7,022 bases of DNA from Geobacter sp. UBA1603 (lineage in GTDB: Bacteria > Desulfobacterota > Desulfuromonadia > Geobacterales > Pseudopelobacteraceae): contig DCNF01000003.1 of the NCBI GenBank assembly GCA_002322035.1, forward strand, positions 21,841 to 28,862, in the 5' to 3' direction. The notes beneath the pieces were generated by a model. It had not been told where the DNA came from, did no database searches, and saw nothing but the letters and a program-made list of their open reading frames with translations. Positions 1 to 6,117 of the stretch are shown in pieces. The position numbers were made by a program, and so were the translations under genes. Each line of letters starts with the position of its first letter. The first letter of the stretch is position 1.

Positions 1-1
1 C

Positions 2-1030
2 TCCCCGCTGTATGACAAGCTTGGCGGCGTGGTGAATGCCGCTGGCAAGGCCCGTGACCTGACCCGGCAGCTTTTAACCTTTGGCCGCAAACAGGTGCTG
101 TCGATCGTGACCATCGACCTTAACGCCGTGGTTTCAGGGTTTCGGGATATTATACGCCGTACGATTCGCGAAGACATCGAGCTTGTCCTTGATCTGGATG
201 CTGCATCGCCCTTTATCAAGGCTGACAGTGGTCAGGTCGAGCAGGTGCTGCTTAACCTGGCGGTCAATGCCCAGGATGCAATCTCGGCGCAGGGGACGAT
301 CCGGATCAGTACGGAGCGGCTGTTCATGGATGGGGAAAATGCCCGTATCCATCCCGGGCTGATGGAAGGTGACTACATATTACTGGCGTTTGCCGACAGC
401 GGTTGCGGCATGAACGACGAAACCCTGAGCCATATCTTTGAGCCGTTTTTCACCACCAAACAGACTGGACACGGAACAGGACTGGGGCTGGCAACGGTCT
501 ACGGCATCGTCAAGCAGCACGGCGGTTTCATCTCTGTCTTCAGCCGGCCGGGTGAGGGGACGATCTTCAAGATGTACTTCCCGGCCTGCGATCGCTGTGA
601 TCTGCCGAGTGCGGTGCCGGCTTCGGCGGCCAGTACCGAGAGTGTTACAACGGCGCGGATGCTGGTGGTTGAGGACAATCAGATGGTCCGGGAGATGGTG
701 GTTGATATGTTGACTGAACAGGGGTACGAGGTTGTTTCAGTCAGCGACCCGCTCCAGGCTCTGGAATGCATCGAACAGCGCGGAGAGCGTTTCGAGATGT
801 TGGTCAGCGACGTGGTCATGCCCTATATGAGCGGGCCGCAGATGTTCGAACGGCTTAGCGTGACGCAGCCTGACCTGAAGGTGCTCTTCCTGTCCGGTTA
901 TCCGAGCAGTATCGATGTCCATTCCGGAACCCTGGAAGAAGGGGTCAATTTCCTGGCCAAGCCCTTCAGTGCCCTGGAACTGCAGCAGCGTATACGCCGG
1001 ATACTGGACGGCGGCGGTGGGGCTGCATGA
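2..1030 (+). CDS. Hybrid sensor histidine kinase, C-terminal part (HATPase plus receiver); 5' truncated
   Basis: This is the last 342 residues of a two-component hybrid histidine kinase. The frame is open to the window edge, so the true start, the sensor domain and the phospho-accepting His lie upstream. The GTG codons near position 29 are internal. Numbering from the first full codon, residues 20-34 ([14 protein letters not shown]) are the second DHp helix. The HATPase_c domain follows: N-box around N86-N89, G1 box DSGCGM (132-137), F-box IFEPFFTTK (145-153) and G2 box [11 protein letters not shown] (158-168). A linker of about 25 residues leads to a receiver domain (219-336) with acidic pocket E224-D225, phospho-acceptor D270 (SDVVMP), switch residue S298 (LSGYP) and K320 (KPF). 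All key ATP-binding and receiver residues are intact, so both parts should be active. There is no DNA-binding output domain, so phosphate presumably passes to a separate partner or the receiver tunes the kinase. The stimulus cannot be judged. The stop overlaps the next gene's ATG. Confidence 0.95.
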   Translation, partial: SPLYDKLGGVVNAAGKARDLTRQLLTFGRKQVLSIVTIDLNAVVSGFRDIIRRTIREDIELVLDLDAASPFIKADSGQVEQVLLNLAVNAQDAISAQGTIRISTERLFMDGENARIHPGLMEGDYILLAFADSGCGMNDETLSHIFEPFFTTKQTGHGTGLGLATVYGIVKQHGGFISVFSRPGEGTIFKMYFPACDRCDLPSAVPASAASTESVTTARMLVVEDNQMVREMVVDMLTEQGYEVVSVSDPLQALECIEQRGERFEMLVSDVVMPYMSGPQMFERLSVTQPDLKVLFLSGYPSSIDVHSGTLEEGVNFLAKPFSALELQQRIRRILDGGGGAA

Positions 1031-1632
1031 CCGCCCTGACGACTCGTATCCACCTCGTGCGCCACGGTCAGGTAGTCGGCCACGAACAGCCCCGCTATAA
1101 CGGCCAGACCGATGTGGAGCTGACTGATGTCGGGGTCGAACAGTATCATCAGCTTCGGGACCGGCTGGCTGAAAGGCCGATTTCAGCCTGTTACAGCAGC
1201 GATCTGACCCGCTGTGTCACCGGCGCAGGAATCATCTGCGGGGCATTCGGGATCAGTCCGGTCCGGCGGGCTGAACTGCGTGAGTTAAATATCGGCATCT
1301 GGGAGGGGCTGACCTGGGCTGAAATCACCGGGCGCTGGCCCGATGAGTGGCAGGCCCGTCTGGCTGATCTGGTAAACTACCGTGTCCCCCAGGGAGAAAA
1401 TCTGCTGGATGTGCAGAGACGGGTCATGCCTGTCATCAGGGAGATTGTTGAACGCCATCGGGGACAGGAGGTGCTGGTGGTGGGGCACGGCGGAGTCAAC
1501 CGGGTGATTCTCCTGGATGTTATCGGCGCACCACTTGAGAAGATGTTTGCCATCGAACAGTCCTACGGCTGTTACAATATCATTGATTACTACGCCGATG
1601 GCCGGGCAACCGTGAAGCTGCTGAACGGCTGA
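1027..1632 (+). CDS. Histidine phosphatase family protein (CobC/PhoE type)
   Basis: A 201-residue branch-1 histidine phosphatase (phosphoglycerate-mutase-like fold), probably cytoplasmic since no signal peptide is seen. The catalytic RHG motif is at residues 12-14 (H13 forms the phosphohistidine). Other active-site residues are R62 in SSDLTR, the acid/base E86 in LRELNIGIWEG and the second His, H154, in VVGHGG. The RYNGQTDVELTDVG segment and the LREL..G.WEG motif resemble alpha-ribazole phosphatase (CobC, lower-ligand step of cobalamin synthesis) and PhoE-like broad phosphatases. The length of about 200 fits these families better than the shorter SixA phosphohistidine phosphatases. No cobalamin gene is adjacent, so the substrate stays open and I give no symbol. 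Its ATG overlaps the kinase stop as ATGA, so translation is probably coupled to the kinase. The family call is secure; substrate assignment is not. Confidence 0.9.
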   Translation: MTALTTRIHLVRHGQVVGHEQPRYNGQTDVELTDVGVEQYHQLRDRLAERPISACYSSDLTRCVTGAGIICGAFGISPVRRAELRELNIGIWEGLTWAEITGRWPDEWQARLADLVNYRVPQGENLLDVQRRVMPVIREIVERHRGQEVLVVGHGGVNRVILLDVIGAPLEKMFAIEQSYGCYNIIDYYADGRATVKLLNG

Positions 1633-1645
1633 TGCGCGCAATCCG

Positions 1646-1951
1646 ATGAAACGCCCGAAAACCGTACCGCTCCCAGATTCGGCCACGGCTGAAGCGCTGA
1701 TCCGCCGGATGAGGGATGAGCGTGACAGCACCAGCACCTACCGCGTGAAATCACTTCGTATCCACGGCCCGGTATGCGCCCGCTGTGGCCGTGAATTCAC
1801 CTCTGCAACGCTGCACCTGCTCACCGTCCACCACAAGGACGGCAACCACCACAACAACCCCCCCGACGGCTCAAACTGGGAAAATCTCTGTAGTCACTGC
1901 CACGATGACCTGCACTCACGCGGGTTACTGGGTGACTACCTGAATTCCTGA
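1646..1951 (+). CDS. yajD: YajD-family HNH nuclease
   Basis: A 101-residue protein that matches my memory of E. coli YajD over most of its length: a YR-K-L-I segment, then VCARCGREF, LTVHH-D, NNPPDGSNWENLC and CHDDLHS. Two cysteine pairs, C44/C47 and C82/C85, would bind the structural zinc. H62/H63, N77 and H86 are the candidate HNH (beta-beta-alpha metal) residues, with H90 nearby. The fold predicts metal-dependent nucleic acid cleavage, but the biological role of YajD is unknown as far as I know. The N-terminus carries about 30 residues before the conserved core, and the C-terminus is shorter than the roughly 115-residue E. coli protein. ATG 1646 is the only plausible start: no other start codon lies between it and an in-frame stop at 1622-1624. 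No strong Shine-Dalgarno is visible. The gap after the phosphatase gene is 13 nt, so it is probably the last gene of that transcript. There is no phage or restriction gene nearby. Confidence 0.88.
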   Translation: MKRPKTVPLPDSATAEALIRRMRDERDSTSTYRVKSLRIHGPVCARCGREFTSATLHLLTVHHKDGNHHNNPPDGSNWENLCSHCHDDLHSRGLLGDYLNS

Positions 1952-1992
1952 CCGGTGCCGTCAGCCTCGGTTCTGTATGCGGGATACGGTCA
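1949..1992. other. Convergent gene junction with imperfect inverted repeat
   Basis: Only 38 nt separate the yajD stop from the stop of the oppositely oriented DUF3108 gene. The two stop codons sit in inverted arms, TGACCG (1949-1954) and CGGTCA (1987-1992), and a small inner dyad GTAT-GCGGG-ATAC is present. There is no T-run on either strand, so it is not a classical terminator. It could be a weak bidirectional stop, but the arm similarity may simply reflect two TGA stops each followed by CCG. Confidence 0.3.
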
Positions 1993-2787
1993 CTTCTGGC
2001 GGGGCCGGTCAGGCCAGTAGTTCCCCCCCGTCAGGGTGGCGGTGATGCTGCCGATCCGAACCTTTGATTTCATCAGAACCGGAATCCGGCGGTCATCGTC
2101 GGTCAGCCAGATGTGCATCTCGCCGGTACGGGCAAAGATCCCCTCTGATTTAAGCAGCGGCTTGATGACAACGGTTTTGAAGCGGCCGAGCGGGGTGGTG
2201 ATCTCTTCGCGGCGCAGAACTTGTACTTCTGTGTTCCAGAGCCGTTTGCAGTCAAAGATATCGATGAAATAGGATGTGCCCGGTTGAAGAGCCGGGAGTG
2301 AGCGGAAGTAGAAAAAACTCGACAGAGTGTCGTAGGTTCGCTTGCTGATTTTTTGGACGGTGACGCTATTTTTGAGGTGGTCTGTGGTGGTTACCTCAAG
2401 CTTTTGTCGGTCAAAGACAGCATCTTTTTGGAAGCGGGTCCACCCCTCGCGGATTCGTTCGCGGTAGAGTCGTGGTACACCGATAAATAGCGGTGGGGTT
2501 CCAGAAACAAGAAACGATTCGATCCGATCGTCAACCGGAAACATCAGTTTCAGCCAGTCGGCTGAGCGAGCGGTAGAAACGATCTGGATTTCGTCCCCGA
2601 TTTTATTGACTTCCTGCACGGCACGCCCGGCGGTTATCCCGGTGTAGCTGATCTCGAACTCGAGCCGTTCTGGAACCGGAAATGCCTGGGAGACTGGCGG
2701 AACTGCGAGCAGCACGACCAGTATCAATAGCGTCAGGCAGGACCAGGCACCGAAGGTGCCTGGTCGCCGCCGTGAGGAACATAACAT
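1990..2787 (-). CDS. DUF3108 domain-containing exported protein
   Basis: A 265-residue protein with an N-terminal export signal: basic residues (RRR, 6-8), a hydrophobic stretch from about 14 to 34 and a likely signal peptidase I site after SQA35. The rest (about 37-258) looks like DUF3108, an envelope family of unknown function predicted to be mostly beta-structured. Diagnostic stretches are LEFEISYTGITAG near the start, a middle segment with DTLSSFFYFRSLPALQPG, and the typical closing WLTDDDRRIPVLMKSK-RIGSITATL (227-252). It should be periplasmic or outer-membrane-associated. The ATG follows directly on the TAA of the 124-residue gene with no gap, so the two are almost certainly co-transcribed and coupled. 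It closes the minus-strand operon. No function is claimed beyond the family. Confidence 0.88.
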   Translation of the reverse strand: MLCSSRRRPGTFGAWSCLTLLILVVLLAVPPVSQAFPVPERLEFEISYTGITAGRAVQEVNKIGDEIQIVSTARSADWLKLMFPVDDRIESFLVSGTPPLFIGVPRLYRERIREGWTRFQKDAVFDRQKLEVTTTDHLKNSVTVQKISKRTYDTLSSFFYFRSLPALQPGTSYFIDIFDCKRLWNTEVQVLRREEITTPLGRFKTVVIKPLLKSEGIFARTGEMHIWLTDDDRRIPVLMKSKVRIGSITATLTGGNYWPDRPRQK

Positions 2788-3162
2788 TTATGCCTGTCCA
2801 GCAGCCTGGCTTGCCGCGAATTCGGCGCTGGCCCTGTGCAGGTTTTCCAGTTCGTTTAGCTTCTCGCCGAGCCAGGCATGGAAGGCCTTGGCATTCTCAT
2901 AGCTCATAACAACTCCGGTGTCGATGAAGCGGACCATGCTCTGGTTCAGATCCTCCGGCTCGACGGCAGTTTCGCGGCCGATGCCTCCCTCCAGGCTGAT
3001 TTCGTGGGTTATCTTTTCCGGAAGCGGCTGGCGCTCCAGGTAGAAGTGAACAACGATTTCCCCGCGCGGCGAAAAGCCCCCCTGGGCACCGTTGACATAG
3101 GTCGGGTTGTATCCGTAGTTATAGATGTACTTGAAGCTGATTTCCGGTTTTCTCTGACTCAT
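2788..3162 (-). CDS. Conserved-looking protein of unknown function (124 aa)
   Basis: A 124-residue protein without signal peptide or membrane segment. The first 45 residues are rich in Tyr, Asn and Gly (YIYNYGYNPTYVNGAQGG) and end in a beta-like EIVVHFYLER. The middle contains ISLEGGIGRE, and the rest (about 88-124) is helical, with NAKAFHAWLGEKLNELEN followed by an Ala/Gln-rich tail. The order of a strand-rich half followed by a helix beginning 'SYENAKAFHAWL' vaguely recalls DUF3467-type proteins, but I cannot confirm that. The start is supported by AAAGGAAC about 10 nt upstream on the minus strand. It lies 66 nt after the MFS stop and directly abuts the DUF3108 gene, so it shares their transcript. 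Codon use and base composition look like those of its neighbours, and the track of coding is clear. I do not recognise a function. Confidence 0.75.
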   Translation of the reverse strand: MSQRKPEISFKYIYNYGYNPTYVNGAQGGFSPRGEIVVHFYLERQPLPEKITHEISLEGGIGRETAVEPEDLNQSMVRFIDTGVVMSYENAKAFHAWLGEKLNELENLHRASAEFAASQAAGQA

Positions 3163-3198
3163 TGTGATTGCGGTTCCTTTCTTGCCGAAGATGTGGAT

Positions 3199-3224
3199 GA
3201 CCTGCCGAATCCATACTGCAGGTC
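3199..3224 (-). repeat. Intercistronic inverted repeat (7-bp arms)
   Basis: Arms GACCTGC (3199-3205) and GCAGGTC (3218-3224) are separated by 12 nt. The repeat begins 4 nt after the MFS stop codon in the direction of transcription. No T-run follows, so it is not a full intrinsic terminator. It could act as an mRNA processing or stabilising hairpin between the transporter gene and the 124-residue gene. Confidence 0.4.
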
Positions 3225-3228
3225 CTGT

Positions 3229-4482
3229 TTACAGGTATTCTTCAAAATAGTCGAGGTCTTTGTGGAAGGTCTCCTCGAGCCTCATCAGCGAGATCAGTGC
3301 CACGGCCAGACAGACCGCACCTACCACCAGCGCACCGTTCTGAATACCGAGCGGTTTCCGCAGCAGCTGGAAGAGGGTGGTGATCGGGATAGTCATACCG
3401 CGTACAAAGTTGGGGACCGAGGTGGCGACCGTGGCCCGCAGATTCGTGCCGAACTGTTCAGCGGCGATGGTGACAAAGATCGCCCAGTAGCCGATGCCGA
3501 AGCCAAGCAGGGCGCAGATCCCGTAGAAAGCAGCTGTGCTGGCCCCGGCCGCCGAGAAGTAGATCAGCACCGCCGCCACGGATATGAGCAGAAAGATCAG
3601 TACGACCTTCCTGCGGCTTTTCAGCAGCTGGCTCAACATGCCGCTGGCCAGATCACCGGCCACCAGCCCCATGTAGCAGTACATGACGGCGTTGCCGGCG
3701 CTGATGGTCCCCCGGATGCCGAGCACTTTGGCAAACTCGGGGGAAAACGTGATCAGCACGCCGACCACGAACCAGGATGGGAGGCCGATCAGGATCGCAT
3801 CGGCAAAGCGTCCGAAGCGGTTCCAACTGGTGAACAGGGACAGGAAATTTCCGCGGTGTAAGCCGGTTTTTGCCTCCATTCCGGCAAACATGCCCGATTC
3901 GGCCACCCCCACCCGCAGAAGCAGCAGGGCCATGCCCAGGATTCCGCCGATCACAAAGGCGGTGCGCCAGTCGAATGATTTAGCGACCAAATTTGCCAGA
4001 ATTGCGCCAGAAACGCCGACCGAAGCAACGATCATGGTCCCGTAGCCCCGGATGGATTTGTGCAGGACTTCACTGACCAGGGTTATCCCGGCTCCCAACT
4101 CGCCGGCCAGCCCGATGCCGGCAATGAAGCGCAGCAGGGCATAGGCTTCAATGGACGTGACCATCCCGTTGGCAAGGTTGGCCAGCGAGTACAGAAATAT
4201 CGAGCCGAACATGATCTTCAGGCGCCCTTTGCGGTCGCCCATAACACCCCAGAGGATGCCCCCCAGCAACATGCCCGCCATTTGCATGTTCAACAGAAAC
4301 ACGCCCTGGTCAATCAGCTCCTGCCCGGAAAGACCGATGGCCTTGAGGCTCGGTACCCGGACGATGCTGAACAGCACCAGATCGTAGATATCGACAAAGT
4401 AGCCGAGGGCCGCCACGATGACCGGCAGGCTGAAAATACCGGCGTTTGTGGCCTGGTTTCGGGCTGTGGCGGGTGTGTCCAT
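3229..4482 (-). CDS. MFS transporter, metabolite:proton symporter type
   Basis: A 417-residue inner-membrane protein with about 12 hydrophobic segments (roughly 14-40, 60-81, 89-108, 113-137, 146-168, 173-193, 227-248, 261-284, 291-310, 316-340, 352-375, 382-402), the size expected for a major facilitator permease. Loop 2-3 carries the signature motif A as GVMGDRKGRLK (79-89). An early acidic pair, D31 and D34 in YFVDIYDLVLF, and the LRFIAGIGLAGELGAG stretch resemble the metabolite:H+ symporter/sugar-porter branch. The substrate cannot be told from sequence. The start at 4482 is chosen because AGGGGAT sits 5 nt upstream and the transporter begins there; the frame stays open upstream to 4635, but the extra 51 residues look non-membrane and unlike any MFS N-terminus. 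It heads a minus-strand cluster with the 124-residue and DUF3108 genes and is divergent from the DUF4350-like gene. No convincing promoter was found for it in the shared intergenic region. Confidence 0.92.
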   Translation of the reverse strand: MDTPATARNQATNAGIFSLPVIVAALGYFVDIYDLVLFSIVRVPSLKAIGLSGQELIDQGVFLLNMQMAGMLLGGILWGVMGDRKGRLKIMFGSIFLYSLANLANGMVTSIEAYALLRFIAGIGLAGELGAGITLVSEVLHKSIRGYGTMIVASVGVSGAILANLVAKSFDWRTAFVIGGILGMALLLLRVGVAESGMFAGMEAKTGLHRGNFLSLFTSWNRFGRFADAILIGLPSWFVVGVLITFSPEFAKVLGIRGTISAGNAVMYCYMGLVAGDLASGMLSQLLKSRRKVVLIFLLISVAAVLIYFSAAGASTAAFYGICALLGFGIGYWAIFVTIAAEQFGTNLRATVATSVPNFVRGMTIPITTLFQLLRKPLGIQNGALVVGAVCLAVALISLMRLEETFHKDLDYFEEYL

Positions 4483-4487
4483 CGCGT

Positions 4488-4494
4488 ATCCCCT
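4488..4494 (-). promoter_or_regulatory. Ribosome binding site of the MFS gene
   Basis: On the minus strand AGGGGAT precedes ATG 4482 with 5 nt between. It decides the start of the transporter against the in-frame upstream ATG at 4635. Confidence 0.65.
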
Positions 4495-4600
4495 GCAACG
4501 ATTGAATAGAACGGCGGATCGGGCAGAATGTCGTACGGTAGTGGGCCGGGGTTCCAGATGGCAACGATAGCGCATTCTTGTTGTCCAGGGAAAGACTTTC

Positions 4601-4629
4601 TTGCAAAAAAATACCCCATGGGTTAAAAG
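4601..4629 (+). promoter_or_regulatory. Candidate sigma-70-type promoter of the DUF4350-like gene
   Basis: TTGCAA (4601-4606), a 17-nt spacer and TAAAAG (4624-4629), each matching the consensus in four of six bases, about 30 nt upstream of the start codon. A near-palindrome, TACCCCATGGGTTA (4612-4625), covers the spacer and touches the -10 box; it might be an operator. Assigned by eye only. Confidence 0.4.
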
Positions 4630-4646
4630 AGACAAAAAAGATCCGT

Positions 4647-4653
4647 AAGGAGG
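4647..4653 (+). promoter_or_regulatory. Ribosome binding site deciding the start of the DUF4350-like gene
   Basis: AAGGAGG, near-perfect. It lies 6 nt before ATG 4660 but only 3 nt before the in-frame GTG at 4657, so ATG 4660 is the better start. Confidence 0.8.
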
Positions 4654-4659
4654 TTTGTG

Positions 4660-5406
4660 ATGGTGCGAATCGGTGCGCTGATATGTGTGGTGCTGCTCCT
4701 GGGTGTTGTTCCGGCGTTATGCCAGCCGCTTGTGCTGATTGACCAGGGGCATGGCCAGCGTTTTCTGATTGAGGAGACGGGTGATCTGCAGCTTTCAGGA
4801 TTGGCCGAGATGCTTCGGCTGTCAGGCAATACGACGGTTTCTACGACCAAGCCGCTGACGGACAGCCTGCTGCAGGATGCGGCTGCGCTGGTTATTTCAG
4901 GTGCATTTCGGCCAATTGCCGCCGAGGAGGTCGCTTCGATCGTCAGATTTGTCGAGCGCGGCGGGCGTCTGGCGGTGATGCTGCACATCGGCTCTCCGTT
5001 TGCCCGACTGCTGGAACAGCTCGGCGTTGATTTTTCGAATGCGGTGCTGCATGAGCAGCGCAACACCATTGATCAGGATATCAATTTCCGCCTGCATGAT
5101 CTGGCAAGCGACCCGCTTTTCGGGGGTCTGGACAGTTTTGCGCTCTACGGTGGCTGGGCACTCAATCCCGGCCCCGGAGTGGCCGTGCTGGCCCGCACGT
5201 CAGAGAAGGCCTGGGTTGATCTTGACGGCAGCAAGACCCTGACAAAGGGTGATGCCGTCGGTGCGTTTCCCGTTGTCGTCAGTGGGCGGAAGGGTGCCGG
5301 AAGTTTCATAGTTTTCGGCGACGATGCGATCTTCCAGAACCGCTACCTTGACCAGAACAATCGGCGTCTGGCCGGTAATCTGGGGGGCTGGCTGGCAGGC
5401 AGGTGA
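4660..5406 (+). CDS. Exported DUF4350-like protein (glutamine-amidotransferase-like fold)
   Basis: A 248-residue protein with an N-terminal hydrophobic signal (about 4-20, ending VVPALCQP). The Cys at 21 is not in a proper lipobox (PALC has Leu at -1), so signal peptidase I cleavage or a retained anchor is more likely than lipidation. The mature part opens with VLIDQGHGQRFLI, then has ALVISGAF, an EEVASIVRFVERGGRLAVML stretch (89-108) and a closing FGDDAIFQNRYL-NNRRLAGNLGGWL region (219-245). This pattern of a GGRL strand and a final GD...N..L..NN..LA.NL..WL is typical of DUF4350 and related class I glutamine-amidotransferase-like proteins, which mostly lack the catalytic Cys-His pair. I see no nucleophile-elbow Cys here, so a binding role is more likely than amidotransfer. 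It has its own promoter candidate and RBS and is followed by 133 nt without a clear terminator. The cellular role is unknown. Confidence 0.75.
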   Translation: MVRIGALICVVLLLGVVPALCQPLVLIDQGHGQRFLIEETGDLQLSGLAEMLRLSGNTTVSTTKPLTDSLLQDAAALVISGAFRPIAAEEVASIVRFVERGGRLAVMLHIGSPFARLLEQLGVDFSNAVLHEQRNTIDQDINFRLHDLASDPLFGGLDSFALYGGWALNPGPGVAVLARTSEKAWVDLDGSKTLTKGDAVGAFPVVVSGRKGAGSFIVFGDDAIFQNRYLDQNNRRLAGNLGGWLAGR

Positions 5407-5445
5407 AGTATGAGGCGTGATGTCTCGTATGCGGAGCCGGGCCAG

Positions 5446-5464
5446 CGTTTTATACTGTAAAACG
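5446..5464. repeat. Inverted repeat upstream of the HhH-gene promoter
   Basis: Perfect 7-bp arms CGTTTTA (5446-5452) and TAAAACG (5458-5464) flank a 5-nt centre, TACTG. The stem is AT-rich and lacks a following T-run, so it is unlikely to be a terminator. It ends 3 nt before a consensus -35 box, the position expected for a regulator binding site. Confidence 0.45.
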
Positions 5465-5467
5465 GTG

Positions 5468-5497
5468 TTGACATCCCATGGCCTGCTTTGGTAGAAC
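5468..5497 (+). promoter_or_regulatory. Sigma-70-type promoter of the HhH protein gene
   Basis: A perfect -35 box TTGACA (5468-5473), an 18-nt spacer and TAGAAC (5492-5497, four of six). The start codon lies 42 nt beyond the -10 box, preceded by a strong GGAGGT Shine-Dalgarno at 5529-5534. Confidence 0.6.
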
Positions 5498-5539
5498 GCG
5501 GAAAGGGATCAGTAACAACAAAAAAACTGGAGGTGACTG

Positions 5540-5965
5540 ATGAGAACATTTCTGTTGAGGTCGGCAGTATCGGTAGCGGGCATCATGCTTTGCGCTTCAT
5601 TATGCTTTGCCGTTGATGCCAAGAAGCCGGCCGCTCCCAAGGCTGTCGCAGAAAAAGCAGCAACCGACCCGAAAAGTGCTGCCGATGCCAAGCAGTCTGC
5701 CAAAAAGGAGCTGATCGACATCAACAGCGCCAGTGAAGCCGAATTGAAGGCGATTTCCGGTATTGGTGACGCCTATGCCGCCAAGATCGTGGCTGGCCGC
5801 CCCTATGCCAACAAGACCCAGCTGAAGTCTCGCTCGATCATCCCCGGACCGCTCTATGAGCAGATCAAGGACCAGGTTATTGCCAAACAGGCAAAGAAAG
5901 AGGACAAAGCTGCCTCCAAGGCTGACGCTAAACCTGTCGCAAAGGACGAGAAGAAAAAGAAATAG
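5540..5965 (+). CDS. Secreted ComEA-like helix-hairpin-helix protein with Lys/Ala-rich tails
   Basis: A 141-residue protein. Residues 1-24 are a signal peptide (basic start, hydrophobic core, likely cut after LCFA24). Residues 25-56 are a low-complexity Ala/Lys/Pro/Asp linker. Residues 58-116 form a ComEA-type helix-hairpin-helix unit: LIDINSASEAELKAISGIGDAYAAKIV, with the GIG turn at 74-76 and the second hairpin around SIIPGPLYEQIK. HhH hairpins bind the DNA backbone without sequence specificity, and in ComEA they capture DNA during natural transformation. Residues 117-141 are a lysine-rich tail ending in KKKK. It is much shorter than membrane-anchored ComEA proteins and has no second membrane segment, so it is probably periplasmic or released. 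The gene is monocistronic: its own promoter and strong RBS upstream, and an intrinsic terminator 30 nt after the stop. No competence genes are adjacent, so a DNA-uptake role is only inferred. Confidence 0.88.
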   Translation: MRTFLLRSAVSVAGIMLCASLCFAVDAKKPAAPKAVAEKAATDPKSAADAKQSAKKELIDINSASEAELKAISGIGDAYAAKIVAGRPYANKTQLKSRSIIPGPLYEQIKDQVIAKQAKKEDKAASKADAKPVAKDEKKKK

Positions 5966-5995
5966 CTCCCACGTACGGATGATGTTCGTGAATCA

Positions 5996-6021
5996 GGGCA
6001 GCCGGCCGGCTGCCCTTTTTT
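5996..6021 (+). terminator. Rho-independent terminator of the HhH protein gene
   Basis: A perfect 20-bp palindrome (5996-6015; GGGCAGCC, GGCC centre, GGCTGCCC) followed at once by six T (6016-6021). It isolates the HhH gene from hpnJ. Confidence 0.93.
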
Positions 6022-6056
6022 ACGAGAATTGAAATGGCACACAGTTCCCTTCAAGC

Positions 6057-6085
6057 TTGACTTTCCCCGCCTCTATCCCTATTCT
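6057..6085 (+). promoter_or_regulatory. Sigma-70-type promoter of hpnJ
   Basis: TTGACT (6057-6062, five of six), a 17-nt spacer and TATTCT (6080-6085, four of six), 32 nt before the hpnJ start codon and directly downstream of the previous gene's terminator. The combination suggests that hpnJ begins a new transcript. Confidence 0.55.
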
Positions 6086-6117
6086 GTAAATTTTTCAGTA
6101 ACATTCAAGGAGTTGCA

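Noticed and set aside
29..31. GTG at position 29 as the kinase start
   Set aside because: The same frame is open to the window edge, and a start here would remove most of the dimerisation domain; the gene is simply truncated by the window.
3224..3235. CCTGT-TT-ACAGG palindrome at the MFS stop codon
   Set aside because: It has only 5-bp arms and a 2-nt centre, too tight to form a hairpin, with no T-run. Treated as chance.
2878..3861. A 327-codon open frame on the plus strand
   Set aside because: It lies antisense to the 124-aa gene and most of the MFS gene, has no Shine-Dalgarno, and encodes a Gln/Asp/His/Gly-rich product without domains. It is a shadow of the minus-strand codon bias.
4060..4509. 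A 149-codon plus-strand frame inside the MFS gene
   Set aside because: Antisense shadow with no RBS and a low-complexity Gln/Asp/His product.
4483..4635. N-terminal extension of the MFS gene to an upstream ATG
   Set aside because: The extra 51 residues do not resemble a permease N-terminus, and a good RBS precedes ATG 4482.
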